NCBI RefSeq assembly: GCF_013282095.1
Contig: NZ_BLTJ01000003.1
Span: 1 to 64,000 of the forward strand
Length of the DNA: 64,000 nt
Direction of reading: 5' to 3'
Source of the DNA: Enterocloster alcoholdehydrogenati
GTDB taxonomy: Bacteria; Bacillota; Clostridia; Lachnospirales; Lachnospiraceae
In this document: piece after piece, positions 1-8,616 of the stretch
Numbering within the stretch: position 1 is the stretch's first letter
Layout of the letters: each line of letters opens with the position of its first letter
The notes under the pieces: model-generated
The model's database searches: none
Seen by the model: only the letters and a program-made list of their open reading frames with translations
What the model was told of the DNA's origin: nothing
Program-made: the position numbers and the translations under genes

Positions 1-112
1 ATATCCCATCGCAAGAGTAAGACCCCTTGAAGACGACGAGGTAGATAGGTCAGAGGTGGAAGTGCAGCAATGTACGGAGCTGACTGATACTAATCGGTCG
101 AGGGCTTAACCA
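1..112 (+). rRNA. 23S ribosomal RNA, 3' end (partial)
   Basis: The first bases are the conserved 3' end of bacterial 23S rRNA. The run GACTGATACTAATCGGTCG and the closing GGGCTTAACC match the domain VI end of Firmicute 23S genes. The 5' part lies outside the window. The exact 3' end (about 112) is set by similarity to known ends, so it may be off by a few bases. No 5S rRNA follows. Confidence 0.93.
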
Positions 113-190
113 GACGGTATAGGAGCAGGAGAGAGTTGTTGTGGCTTGGCAGTTCAATATGTGGTTTTGAAGGTATGTGTGAAATAGACT

Positions 191-265
191 CGGGGTGTGG
201 CTCAGCTTGGCTAGAGCGCCTGGTTTGGGACCAGGAGGTCGCAGGTTCGAATCCTGTCACCCCGA
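191..265 (+). tRNA. tRNA-Pro (anticodon TGG)
   Basis: A full cloverleaf can be drawn. The acceptor stem CGGGGTG pairs with CACCCCG and is followed by discriminator A. The anticodon stem CCTGG/CCAGG encloses loop TTTGGGA, giving anticodon TGG. The T arm GCAGGTTCGAATCCTGT is canonical. CCA is not encoded. It lies about 80 bases after the 23S gene and is probably cotranscribed with the rRNA operon. Confidence 0.96.
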
Positions 266-289
266 TTGAATTGAATATTGATTTTATAT

Positions 290-361
290 GCGCGAGTGGC
301 TCAGTGGTGGAGCACCACCTTGCCAAGGTGGGGGCCGCGGGTTCGAATCCCGTCTCGCGCT
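290..361 (+). tRNA. tRNA-Gly (anticodon GCC)
   Basis: The acceptor stem GCGCGAG pairs with CTCGCGC, with T as discriminator base. The anticodon stem CCACC/GGTGG encloses loop TTGCCAA, giving anticodon GCC for glycine. The T arm CGGGTTCGAATCCCG is canonical. CCA is not encoded. It is the last gene of the rRNA-tRNA unit, a few bases before a strong terminator. Confidence 0.96.
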
Positions 362-370
362 TTTTTATTT

Positions 371-395
371 GCCCGGTTTTACCGGGCTTTTTTGT
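371..395 (+). terminator. Rho-independent terminator of the rRNA-tRNA unit
   Basis: Inverted repeat GCCCGG-TTTTA-CCGGGC followed by a run of seven T. It closes the rRNA/tRNA transcript. Confidence 0.9.
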
Positions 396-567
396 GTCAT
401 GTTGCTTTTTTCTCCGAAAACCACGTTTTAACCAGTTCGCGTAAATATGTTGGAAACGGTAAGATATGGTAGATTTCAGCTGTTTCAATTTGTTTTATGG
501 CTGTAGTCGCACAGCCACCAGCAAAATAGATCGTTAGTGTATAATTATTATTGGCAGATAGAACAAT

Positions 568-596
568 TTGACAAATGAATATTTGCGAAATAGAAT
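568..596 (+). promoter_or_regulatory. Sigma-A-type promoter for the EndoQ-UvrD gene
   Basis: TTGACA (568-573), 17-bp spacer, TAGAAT (591-596). The start codon at 660 lies about 55 bases downstream and is preceded by AAGGAG. Confidence 0.7.
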
Positions 597-659
597 ATAA
601 TTGTTTTTACGGAAAGACTGTACGGGAAGGTTTTATGCAGAACAGATAAGGAGAGCATT

Positions 660-3600
660 ATGTATATCGCAGATCTTCACATTCATTCCAGGTATTCACG
701 GGCTACCAGCAGGGAACTGACGCCGGAGCAGCTGGATCTGCAGGCGAGAAGAAAGGGAATCCAGCTTCTGGGAACAGGGGATTTTACCCATCCGGCCTGG
801 AGAGAGGAGCTTTTTGAAAAGCTGATTCCAGCGGAGGAGGGACTGTATCAGCTGCGGGAGGGGTGCGTGCTTGAGCCGGAGAGCGACGCTGCACGGACTC
901 GCTTTGTGATTTCCGGGGAGATCAGTTCCATTTATAAACAGGATGGAAAGGTGCGGAAAGTTCATAGCCTGATTCTGCTTCCAGGGTTGGAGGATGCAGT
1001 AAAGCTGTCAGCAAAATTAGAAAGTATTGGGAACATTCATTCGGATGGACGGCCTATTTTAGGATTGTCCTGCCATGACCTTTTAGAGATTATGCTGGAA
1101 GTTTGCCCAAAGGGAATGTTTATTCCGGCCCACATCTGGACGCCTCACTTCTCCATGTTCGGCGCGTTTTCTGGTTTTGACCGGGTGGAAGACTGCTTCG
1201 GGGAACTGACGCCCTACATTCATGCGGTTGAAACGGGGCTTTCCTCGGATCCGCCTATGAACTGGAGACTTTCAGCACTGGATCGTTTTCAGCTTATTTC
1301 CAATTCGGACGCCCACTCTCTGGCAAAACTGGGACGGGAGGCAAATCTGCTTAGCAGTGATCTTTCTTATGAGGGACTAAAAATGGCCGTTGAGACGGGA
1401 ACTGGCCTGGAGGGAACGATCGAGTTCTTCCCGGAGGAAGGGAAATATCATTTTGATGGACACCGAAAGTGTCATATTTGTCTGAATCCCGCTGAGGCAG
1501 AGCGTTGTGGCGGAATCTGTCCGGTCTGCAAAAAGAAAATAACCATGGGTGTTTCTCATCGAATTGATCAGCTGGCGGATCGTCCAGAGGGATTTTTGCC
1601 GTGCAGCAGAAAAACATTTGAAAGTTTGGTGCCTCTGGCAGAAGTGATTGCAGCGTCCACCGGGCGTTGTGTATCATCTAAGAAGGTGCAGGCGGAGTAT
1701 GAGAAAATGGTAAGGGAACTGGGGACGGAATTTACCGTTTTAAGGGAACTTCCCATAGAGGATATTAAGCGCCACTCTGGTCATCTCATTGCCGAGGGAA
1801 TTAGACGGCTGCGTGAGGGCAAAGTGACCCGGCTGCCGGGCTTTGATGGGGAATATGGCGTTATTAAGCTTTTTGAATCCAATGAAATCGCCAATCCAGA
1901 TGGTCAGATGAGTTTTGCTGAGCTGTTCAGTGAGAACTTAAAGAATGGGACAGAAAAACCTGCTGATACGGGAGATGGTGAGAGCAAAGCCCGCCGGAGA
2001 GAAATGATGCTGTCTGGGGAAAAGAATGGCAGTGAAGATAAAAGGGCGGGAAATCAGGCGGCCGGTATAAAAAATGAAACGATTTCAGCCGCTTTGCCAG
2101 CCGCTGTGACTGGGGATTTTTTAGACTGCTTAAATGAAGAACAGAGGCGGGCAGCAGATGTTTGGGCCCGCTGTATGGCTGTAATCGCAGGTCCTGGAAC
2201 GGGAAAGACGGGGACGCTGACAGCGAGAATTCGCTGTTTGATGGAGAAGAGACGGGTGAAAGGCTCGGAAATCACGGCAGTGACCTTTTCTAACCAGGCA
2301 GCGGGAGAACTGCGGGAACGGCTTCAAAGAGAAATGCCGCATCGGAGAGCAGTCAGCCAGATCCAGGCGGGAACCTTTCATTCGATCTGCCTTGCGTTTC
2401 TTGGAGCAGCGGGGATGGAACGCAGAATAGCGGACAGACAGGAGCTTTTGGATCTGGCGGCTGATGTGATAGAGGGGCGGAAACTGGATATTCGTCCGGC
2501 AGAGTTTATAGAGTATGTGTCAAGGGAGAAGAACCGGTGCGGACTGGAACCGGCAGAGGACTGCCATACAAAGAAAACGGAGGAGTTAGAAGAGCCTCTT
2601 AAAAATGCCGTTTGCATTTATGAGGAGCGCATGAAGGAAGAAAAGCTGTTTGATTTTGATGATCTTCTGATAGAGACCCTTCGGCTGCTACTTTGGGAAA
2701 ATGAGCAGGTCCGGCAGTTATGCACCCATTTTAAATATTTGCTGGTGGACGAGTTTCAGGATATCAGTCCCCTTCAATACCGTTTGATTCAGGAATGGAA
2801 CCGGGATGGAAAGGAACTGTTTGTGATTGGAGACCCGGATCAGTCGATCTATGGTTTTAGAGGATCGGATCCTGGCTGCTTTGAACGGCTTCTTAAGGAG
2901 ATGCCGGAGACAGAGGTGGTTCGGCTGCATAAAAATTACCGCTCTACGACCCAGATAACAAGGGCTTCCTGCGGACTGATCTCCCACAATCCAGGAAATG
3001 AGAGGGTCTTTGAGGCTGTATGCGGGAACGGCCTTCCGTTGCGTATTGTCCGAGTCGGCGGAAGACGTTCTGAGGGGCTTTTTGCAGCCAGGGAGATCAG
3101 CCGCATGATCGGCGGCATCGATATGCTGGATGCTCAGGAACGGGAGATGATGGAGCAAAGACAGGTGAGAAGCTTTGCTGATATTGCAGTTTTGTGCAGA
3201 ACCAACCGGCAGACCGAAGCGATGGAGGAGTATTTAAGAACAGAGGGGATTCCTTATATTGTGAGGGGAAGAGGCTCTTTTTTACAGGAAAAAACAGTTT
3301 TGGAGGCGCTTGCATTTTTTCGGATGCTCTGCAGGGAAATTAAACAGCAGCAGGAGGAAGATGCGGATGTAAGGGAGCGGCTTGAACTGGAGAAAGGAAT
3401 GGGAGCAGAGCTGCTTTATTTCCTTCAGGAGAAATACAGGACACGATGGAAGAAAAAGCCGGAGGAACTGATGAAAAGCTGGATGGCTGACCGGAAACTT
3501 ATGGAGGATGAACCGCTGTCAAAGTTGTTGTCCATGGCCGTATTTTACAAAAATATAGAGGAGCTTTTAGATGCCCTTGCCAGAGGCGTGGAAAGTGATT

Positions 3601-3965
3601 TGAAACGGTGCGGCGGAAAGCATTATACGGCGGATGCGGTTTCACTGATGACACTTCACGCGTCTAAGGGACTGGAGTTTCCGGCAGTGATTATTATGGG
3701 AGTGAGAAAGTATTCGATTCCTTTGGAATACAGCGGGGAAAAAGGACAGGCTGCCCAAACTGCGGACTTGAGTTTTGCGCTACAGGAGGAACGCCGCCTT
3801 CTCTATGTGGGAATGACGCGTGCCAGGGAAGAACTGATTCTGGTGACTTCTGGAGAGCCGTCGGCCTTCCTTAAGGAGATACCGGCAGATGTAGCTCTTT
3901 GTAAACAGGCGCCAGGGACAGAACGTCCTGAGGTAAAGCAGCTGAGTCTTTTTGATTTTATGTAA
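660..3965 (+). CDS. EndoQ-like PHP nuclease fused to UvrD/Rep-type helicase
   Basis: This 1101-residue protein joins two repair enzymes. Residues 1-420 resemble endonuclease Q, a PHP-fold nuclease that nicks 5' of deaminated bases. They carry the metal motif HIHSRYSR (7-14), TGDFTHP, SNSDAHS, and a Cys cluster near 271-292 followed by HRIDQLADRP. After a charged linker (about 425-490) comes a superfamily 1 helicase: motif I GPGTGKT near 512, Walker B DEFQD near 697, GDPDQSIYGFRG, TLHASKGLEFP and RRLLYVGMTRARE near 1044. The last residues contain QLSLF, the bacterial beta-clamp-binding pentapeptide. ATG with AAGGAG upstream; transcribed alone between its own promoter and a terminator. It could nick at a damaged base and unwind from the nick. 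Family calls are firm; the joint activity is inferred. Confidence 0.9.
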   Translation: MYIADLHIHSRYSRATSRELTPEQLDLQARRKGIQLLGTGDFTHPAWREELFEKLIPAEEGLYQLREGCVLEPESDAARTRFVISGEISSIYKQDGKVRKVHSLILLPGLEDAVKLSAKLESIGNIHSDGRPILGLSCHDLLEIMLEVCPKGMFIPAHIWTPHFSMFGAFSGFDRVEDCFGELTPYIHAVETGLSSDPPMNWRLSALDRFQLISNSDAHSLAKLGREANLLSSDLSYEGLKMAVETGTGLEGTIEFFPEEGKYHFDGHRKCHICLNPAEAERCGGICPVCKKKITMGVSHRIDQLADRPEGFLPCSRKTFESLVPLAEVIAASTGRCVSSKKVQAEYEKMVRELGTEFTVLRELPIEDIKRHSGHLIAEGIRRLREGKVTRLPGFDGEYGVIKLFESNEIANPDGQMSFAELFSENLKNGTEKPADTGDGESKARRREMMLSGEKNGSEDKRAGNQAAGIKNETISAALPAAVTGDFLDCLNEEQRRAADVWARCMAVIAGPGTGKTGTLTARIRCLMEKRRVKGSEITAVTFSNQAAGELRERLQREMPHRRAVSQIQAGTFHSICLAFLGAAGMERRIADRQELLDLAADVIEGRKLDIRPAEFIEYVSREKNRCGLEPAEDCHTKKTEELEEPLKNAVCIYEERMKEEKLFDFDDLLIETLRLLLWENEQVRQLCTHFKYLLVDEFQDISPLQYRLIQEWNRDGKELFVIGDPDQSIYGFRGSDPGCFERLLKEMPETEVVRLHKNYRSTTQITRASCGLISHNPGNERVFEAVCGNGLPLRIVRVGGRRSEGLFAAREISRMIGGIDMLDAQEREMMEQRQVRSFADIAVLCRTNRQTEAMEEYLRTEGIPYIVRGRGSFLQEKTVLEALAFFRMLCREIKQQQEEDADVRERLELEKGMGAELLYFLQEKYRTRWKKKPEELMKSWMADRKLMEDEPLSKLLSMAVFYKNIEELLDALARGVESDLKRCGGKHYTADAVSLMTLHASKGLEFPAVIIMGVRKYSIPLEYSGEKGQAAQTADLSFALQEERRLLYVGMTRAREELILVTSGEPSAFLKEIPADVALCKQAPGTERPEVKQLSLFDFM

Positions 3966-4031
3966 AGCCTGAAACTGACGCAGTACAGCAATACCGTATC
4001 TTGCTGTGAGAGAAAATTGGAAAAGATTGAA

Positions 4032-4077
4032 CGAAACCCATGGTGCGTCGGAGTGATTGTGCCATGGGTTTCGTTTT
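4032..4077 (+). terminator. Rho-independent terminator after the helicase gene
   Basis: CGAAACCCATGG (4032-4043) pairs perfectly with CCATGGGTTTCG (4062-4073), followed by TTTT. It separates the plus-strand helicase from the convergent sigma/anti-sigma operon and may work in both directions. Confidence 0.8.
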
Positions 4078-4095
4078 GGAAGAAAATTGGAGATA

Positions 4096-4764
4096 TCAGT
4101 TCATATTTTCGGAAATTATTTCCATAAACATCTCTTCTGTCATCCCTTTGTGGGAAGAAAGAGAATATGAGTATCCGTCCGCCTGCCATACGGCCAGGAA
4201 ATAGCGCGTTCCATCTCCTTTTAAGGTGACTGTACTGCCGTTTATATCGATCTGAAGGGTTACATCATAGAGGCTATAATCGCCGGAATTACCGCCGTTT
4301 TCCTGAGACTTGCGGAAGGTGAGAGATTCTTCGGAAGCTGCCTCATAGGTAATCTGAGCCATGCCATAGGAGTAGGCATCATAAGACACGGTTTCCGGCT
4401 CAAAGGGAAGTCCATGGAGATCGCTGACAGGAAATCCCAGTTTTTGTGAGAGCTCTGCGGCAGAGGCACATTCTGTAATACCACTGCCCACGGCTCCTAA
4501 CAGTTCATCCGACGGCCCGGACTGTTTTGGAGCCATAATCTGGGGAAGGAAAATCGCGCTGAGGATAAAAAGAAGAAAACAGGCGGCCGCGGGAAGGGCT
4601 CTTCTGGTGCGGAGCAGCCAAAACTTTTCTAAACCGGGCTTTGACAAGGGGGAGTTTTTTGAGCCGGAACTGTTTTCGTTTGATTTTATTTTTCCAAGGA
4701 TGCGCGTGCGCATTTCCTCTGTGACCTCCACGCGTTCCATGATCTCATGATAGGATCTACTCAA
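4096..4764 (-). CDS. Membrane anti-sigma factor with DUF4367-like outer domain
   Basis: This 222-residue protein has a cytoplasmic N-terminus (about 1-50), one membrane segment (about 55-75, ALPAAACFLLFILSAIF) and an outer domain ending in the pattern YFLAVWQADGYSYSL. The start is a TTG at 4764-4762, inside the end of the sigma gene, with a strong AAAGGAGG site eight bases upstream, so translation is probably coupled. Gene order, size and topology fit the partner of the ECF sigma factor encoded just before it. The outer domain closely resembles that of the lipoprotein encoded upstream (5483-6076). No zinc anti-sigma HxxxCxxC motif is seen, so the sigma-binding mode is not evident. Confidence 0.75.
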   Translation of the reverse strand: MSRSYHEIMERVEVTEEMRTRILGKIKSNENSSGSKNSPLSKPGLEKFWLLRTRRALPAAACFLLFILSAIFLPQIMAPKQSGPSDELLGAVGSGITECASAAELSQKLGFPVSDLHGLPFEPETVSYDAYSYGMAQITYEAASEESLTFRKSQENGGNSGDYSLYDVTLQIDINGSTVTLKGDGTRYFLAVWQADGYSYSLSSHKGMTEEMFMEIISENMN

Positions 4765-5440
4765 AATCGTATTCCTCCTTTAAAATAAGCTTTAGGCGTT
4801 CCCTGCCCCGGCGCAGGTCGGAACGGACGCTGCTTTCCCTGCGCCCCAGAATCTGAGCGATCTGAGCAGTGGGGTAGCCCTCCTGATAGAAAAGATGGAT
4901 GGCGCTTCGATATTGAGGCGGCAGCGCTTTTACCGCTTCCCAGACAAAGGACAGATCCTCCCGTTCCTCAGCGGCCAGTGTTTCGTCCAGTTCATCCGTA
5001 TGGCGGATATGGTTGTAATCCAGCCGGTTTTTGCTTAGATTGGCGGCTACTTTTAACAGCCAGGCTTTCTCATGGGCGTCAGATGCAAAGGACGGTACTG
5101 TTTCCAGAAAACGAATCAGCGTTTCCTGGAGGATATCTTCAGCATCGCTCATATTGTGAATATAGGAATAGGCAAGACGCAGGATAGAATTACCGTATGT
5201 ATCCAGCAGATGTTCAGCCAGATCGGAAACTGGGGAGTTGTTTTCTGCTGCGGATTCGCGGCCACTGAAGGATTGATGGTGGGCCTGCGGGCTGGAAGAT
5301 CCTGCCGCAGGAGCAAAATCCTGGGGCAGGGAAAAATACGTTAAAAGGAGACGGCAAAGACATCCTTTTATGATCCAGAGCTGACGGCCAAACCCGGACA
5401 GGACCATTTTAGGAAAATAGTGCTTGGTACAGATAAACAT
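4757..5440 (-). CDS. ECF-type RNA polymerase sigma factor
   Basis: Sigma-70 region 2 is visible as AYSYIHNMSDAEDILQETLI, and region 4 as ALPPQYRSAIHLFYQEGYP followed by TAQIAQILGRRESSVRSDL. Together they form a normal ECF sigma of about 155 residues. The frame continues some 70 residues further upstream to an ATG at 5440 preceded by GAGG at good spacing. No ATG, GTG or TTG lies closer to region 2, so the N-terminus contains an unusual hydrophobic and then low-complexity extension unless a rare start codon is used. It overlaps the anti-sigma gene by eight bases. It probably directs RNA polymerase to its own operon and to envelope genes; targets are unknown. Confidence 0.85.
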   Translation of the reverse strand: MFICTKHYFPKMVLSGFGRQLWIIKGCLCRLLLTYFSLPQDFAPAAGSSSPQAHHQSFSGRESAAENNSPVSDLAEHLLDTYGNSILRLAYSYIHNMSDAEDILQETLIRFLETVPSFASDAHEKAWLLKVAANLSKNRLDYNHIRHTDELDETLAAEEREDLSFVWEAVKALPPQYRSAIHLFYQEGYPTAQIAQILGRRESSVRSDLRRGRERLKLILKEEYDFE

Positions 5441-5482
5441 GAAGATACCTCGACGTTTTGTAATATGACAGCGTATTTTCTA

Positions 5483-6076
5483 TTACTTTACAGCAGAGAT
5501 CCACTGGGACATTTCGTCAGCAGAGGAATTTGCTCCGCCGATACAGTAGGTATAGCCGCCGTCGGTCCATACTGCAAGGCGGATCTGGCCATTTTCTCCC
5601 CTCATGGTGACAGAACGGTTTCCTACAGCCAGGGTTGTCTCTTCGGGATAGTGGTTATAGTCTCCGCTGATATCTTCTGTGCCAACGGCTTTGCGGATAT
5701 AAAGCCGTTGGTCACCTTTCTGATAATCGGCCTGTATCAGCTGTTCATCCTTTATAACGGAAAGCTCCGGTGCATCATATCCGGTGATAGAATCAGGCAG
5801 TGTAACAGAAAAGCCCACCAACTGTTCGGCGTCTTTCATGCTTTCACAGGGGGTGAAGGGATCTGGCATACCAACCATAGGCTCGGTCTGAGATGCTGCG
5901 GCAGATGAGCTTTCAGTTTTATCTGGCTGCCCGCTCTGAACAGTGGTTTCAGCTGACGCTGTTTCATGAGCAGTGCCGGAAATGCCGCATCCGGCCATGG
6001 AGATGGCCATAAGCGTCCAGAGAGAAAGACCTGCGGCCATTTTTAACATAGAGGTTCTTTTAATGTGTTTTTTCAT
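5483..6076 (-). CDS. Lipoprotein sharing the anti-sigma outer domain
   Basis: A 197-residue protein with a signal peptide and lipobox SMAGC (Cys30), followed by a Ser/Thr/Ala-rich linker and a folded domain from about residue 75. The end (DISGDYNHYP, VTMRGENG, IRLAVWTDGGYTYCIG) aligns with the outer part of the anti-sigma factor at 4096-4764, so both carry a DUF4367-like domain. The start at 6076 is preferred over an in-frame ATG at 6100 because only it has a purine-rich AGAAAGGA upstream and gives a clean signal peptide. It lies just upstream of the sigma gene on the same strand. A role in signalling or as a sigma target is inferred. Confidence 0.75.
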   Translation of the reverse strand: MKKHIKRTSMLKMAAGLSLWTLMAISMAGCGISGTAHETASAETTVQSGQPDKTESSSAAASQTEPMVGMPDPFTPCESMKDAEQLVGFSVTLPDSITGYDAPELSVIKDEQLIQADYQKGDQRLYIRKAVGTEDISGDYNHYPEETTLAVGNRSVTMRGENGQIRLAVWTDGGYTYCIGGANSSADEMSQWISAVK

Positions 6077-6198
6077 AGTATGAATTTTCCTTTCTGTCAT
6101 GTATCTGTTTCGTGTGAGAAAGGGGATTATAATTCCCTCTCTGCTTTATATACAGACAGGAAAGGCAAAATGTTGCACGGATGGGAAAAAATTATTTC

Positions 6199-6843
6199 CT
6201 AATGGGTGGCGCCCTCCGCTGTGCGGATATCAGCGTCATTTTCACCGATGGCCTTAACGGCAGCCTCGATTCCTCTGGCAATATCCTCAATGCTCATGGA
6301 AGGAGCGGGAGCCGGACGATTGACCACCTGGCTGTGGATAAAGGGTACGTGCATGAAACCGCCCCGCACGCCGGGATATTTCTTTGCCAGTGTGTAGAGC
6401 ACGCCATACATCAGATGGTTGCATACAAAGGTACCGGCGGTATTGGAAACGCTGGCAGGAAATCCGGCTTCGCGGATCGCCTGTACCATTGCTTTGATCG
6501 GGAGAGTGGTAAAGTAAGCCGGAGCGCCATCCTCAAAAATAGCTGTATCAATGGGCTGATTACCTTCGTTATCCTTAATGCGGGCATCATCCATATTGAT
6601 AGCTACCCGCTCCGGCGTCAGACCGTAACGGCCTCCGGCCTGTCCGATACATAAAACGGCATCCGGCTGTTCCTTCTCAATGGCCCTGGCTACGGTTTCA
6701 ATGGATGTTCCGAATACGGTAGGGACTTCCAGCTTGATAATGGAGACATTTTCCACACGGTCCTGTACCTTTTTAACAGCCTCAAGAGCCGGGTTTACCG
6801 GCTCGCCTCCAAAGGGATCAAATGCAGTAAGAAGAAGTTTCAT
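6199..6843 (-). CDS. pcp: Pyroglutamyl-peptidase I (pyrrolidone-carboxylate peptidase)
   Basis: A 214-residue cysteine peptidase of family C15 that removes an N-terminal pyroglutamate from peptides in the cytoplasm. It has the N-terminal [11 protein letters not shown] signature, Glu78 in [14 protein letters not shown], nucleophile Cys141 in GTFVCN and His165 in GGFMHVPF: a complete catalytic triad. Length is normal for the family. The ATG follows AGGAAAGGA. It is downstream of, and on the same strand as, the DUF979 and DUF969 membrane genes, a pairing seen in many Firmicutes, which suggests that it processes peptides or pyroglutamate handled by those proteins. Confidence 0.95.
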   Translation of the reverse strand: MKLLLTAFDPFGGEPVNPALEAVKKVQDRVENVSIIKLEVPTVFGTSIETVARAIEKEQPDAVLCIGQAGGRYGLTPERVAINMDDARIKDNEGNQPIDTAIFEDGAPAYFTTLPIKAMVQAIREAGFPASVSNTAGTFVCNHLMYGVLYTLAKKYPGVRGGFMHVPFIHSQVVNRPAPAPSMSIEDIARGIEAAVKAIGENDADIRTAEGATH

Positions 6844-6986
6844 AAATAAATCATTCCTTTCCTGAAAAATTATATTATCGGCGTTCCATGAAAAGCGGCA
6901 TAAAAATGTATAACGCGGTCCTTTGCGCCTGGATATGCATGAGTTTTATGGGCTGCATAAGTCTCCTGCATCCGCGGACGGCAGCT

Positions 6987-7919
6987 TTACTTAAATGCCA
7001 GAAAATACATCAGCACGATATGCACAGCAAGCATAAACAGCGCCATGGGAAGCTGTGACAGAATAACTGTGTATTTGTTCTTTGTCTCCAGCAGCGCGGC
7101 AGGCAGGATATTAAAGTTGGCTGCCATAGGGGTCATAAGAGTTCCGCAGTAGCCGGCGGTGAGTCCCAGCGCGCCAACGACCACAGGATCCGCACCCTGG
7201 GCTACCAGGAAGGGAATACCGATGCCTACGGTGATTACAGAGAAGGCGGCAAAGCCATTTCCCATGATCATGGTAAAAAGGGCCATGGCGATACAGTAGA
7301 CGGCAGTGGCTGCAAAAAGATTTCCCTGAGGGATCACTGCGTTTACTCCCGCTGCAATCACATCGCCTACGCCGGCGGCTGTAAATACAGCGCCCAGAGC
7401 AGCCAGAACCTGCGGCAGGATACCAGTTACGCCAACATTATCCGTCAGACGGGTACAATCTTTTACCGCATAGACCGGCTTTGGACGGAAGATGAAAAAT
7501 GCGGCGATCAGGGCGATGATACCTGAGATGCCGATGGCATTATTGGCACCAAGGGATTTTAAGAAGGTAGCTACCAGCACAGCGCTGAGGGCCAGAAACA
7601 GAGGCGGGATAAATACAGAGTAGCCCAGCCGGTCGGCTGCGGCGCGGGTCTCCTTTGCATCAGGAATATCGCTTTTGCTGGGGGCTACACGGTTAAATGC
7701 GGTGAGAAGGGCCATAAGCACAACGCACAGGCCGGTGATCCATCTGGGAAAATAGGGGCCTGCGATAAATGTGGCAGCCAGGATAAACCAGAAGGCGGCG
7801 GTGGTGACGCGTTTGCTGCAGGTGTTATCCTTTAAAGCCTTAAAGCCTGTGCCGATAAAAATAAGACCGATGATGCAGTAAAAGATTTCAGCGATCACGG
7901 TGCTGAGCGTCCATGTCAT
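6987..7919 (-). CDS. DUF979 family membrane protein, putative transporter subunit
   Basis: A 310-residue, very hydrophobic protein with about nine membrane segments, matching the DUF979 family, which has no proven function. Conserved-looking loops include GNGFAAFSVITVGIG and TAGYCGTLMTPMAANFN, the latter reminiscent of the hairpin regions of ion-coupled transporters. It begins one base after the DUF969 stop codon, behind an AAGGAGG site, so the two are translated together and probably form one complex. The neighbouring pyroglutamyl peptidase suggests transport of pyroglutamate or a related compound; this is inference from gene context only. Confidence 0.8.
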   Translation of the reverse strand: MTWTLSTVIAEIFYCIIGLIFIGTGFKALKDNTCSKRVTTAAFWFILAATFIAGPYFPRWITGLCVVLMALLTAFNRVAPSKSDIPDAKETRAAADRLGYSVFIPPLFLALSAVLVATFLKSLGANNAIGISGIIALIAAFFIFRPKPVYAVKDCTRLTDNVGVTGILPQVLAALGAVFTAAGVGDVIAAGVNAVIPQGNLFAATAVYCIAMALFTMIMGNGFAAFSVITVGIGIPFLVAQGADPVVVGALGLTAGYCGTLMTPMAANFNILPAALLETKNKYTVILSQLPMALFMLAVHIVLMYFLAFK

Positions 7920-7920
7920 A

Positions 7921-8616
7921 TTAGTTTGCCTCCTTTTTCTTACGTTTATCTGCGTATCTGCGTTTTAAGATCTGGTCGAAGATCAGGGCGTAGACTACTC
8001 CCGCTACCAGGGAGATCACAGCGATGGGAACGGACTGACCGGCGATCTGCAGGGCATCTACGGGATATCCCTGTTCGCTTAAGGTGGATACGATCAGCAG
8101 GGTACCAGAGGAACCCATAAAGCAGTTCTGAGCAAAGAAGTTGCCGTAATTCTCACTTCCGGCGCACATACCCTTGATCTGATCCTCTGTTTTTTCATCC
8201 AGTTCTTCATACTGTACCACAGCCGCCGCCTGGGCCATGGGATTGATCAGCGGGCGGATAAACTGGGGGTGTCCGCCGATACGGAGTGAAAATGCAGATG
8301 CCACAGTACGGATGGCCTGCCAGATGGCGATGAGCCGGCCGGTTGTGGCATTTTTTAAGGACTTGATAAAGTCGACTGCCTTGTCTTTCAGGCCATTTCG
8401 CTCGCAGAGTCCGATGACAGGAAGCGTCAGGATAAAAAGGGTGGCAGTGCGGTTGGTGATGAAGGCAGTACCCAGAGTATTCAGGATCTCCATGGGGGTC
8501 ATGCCGGCTACCAGACCAGTAGCAAGGCCTGCGGTAACGACCACAGCCAGGGTGTCCAGCTTTAAGATAAAGCCTATAACTACGATCAGGACACCGATCA
8601 GTTTGATTATTTCCAT
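7921..8616 (-). CDS. DUF969 family membrane protein, putative transporter subunit
   Basis: A 231-residue integral membrane protein of the DUF969 family with about six membrane segments. Visible landmarks are LTLPVIGLCERNGL and the loop RIGGHPQFIRPLINPMAQA. The basic tail KRRYADKRKKKE is cytoplasmic by the positive-inside rule. The ATG follows GAAGGAGG. It is the first gene of a minus-strand set with DUF979 and pcp and is divergent from the peptide ABC importer. DUF969 and DUF979 nearly always occur side by side, so they are likely two halves of one transporter; the substrate is not known. Confidence 0.8.
   Translation of the reverse strand: MEIIKLIGVLIVVIGFILKLDTLAVVVTAGLATGLVAGMTPMEILNTLGTAFITNRTATLFILTLPVIGLCERNGLKDKAVDFIKSLKNATTGRLIAIWQAIRTVASAFSLRIGGHPQFIRPLINPMAQAAAVVQYEELDEKTEDQIKGMCAGSENYGNFFAQNCFMGSSGTLLIVSTLSEQGYPVDALQIAGQSVPIAVISLVAGVVYALIFDQILKRRYADKRKKKEAN

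Noticed and set aside
90-488. Open frames on both strands over the tRNA genes
   Set aside because: These are chance translations of tRNA sequence, including the familiar GFEPA-type peptide produced by the conserved TTCGAATCC arm.
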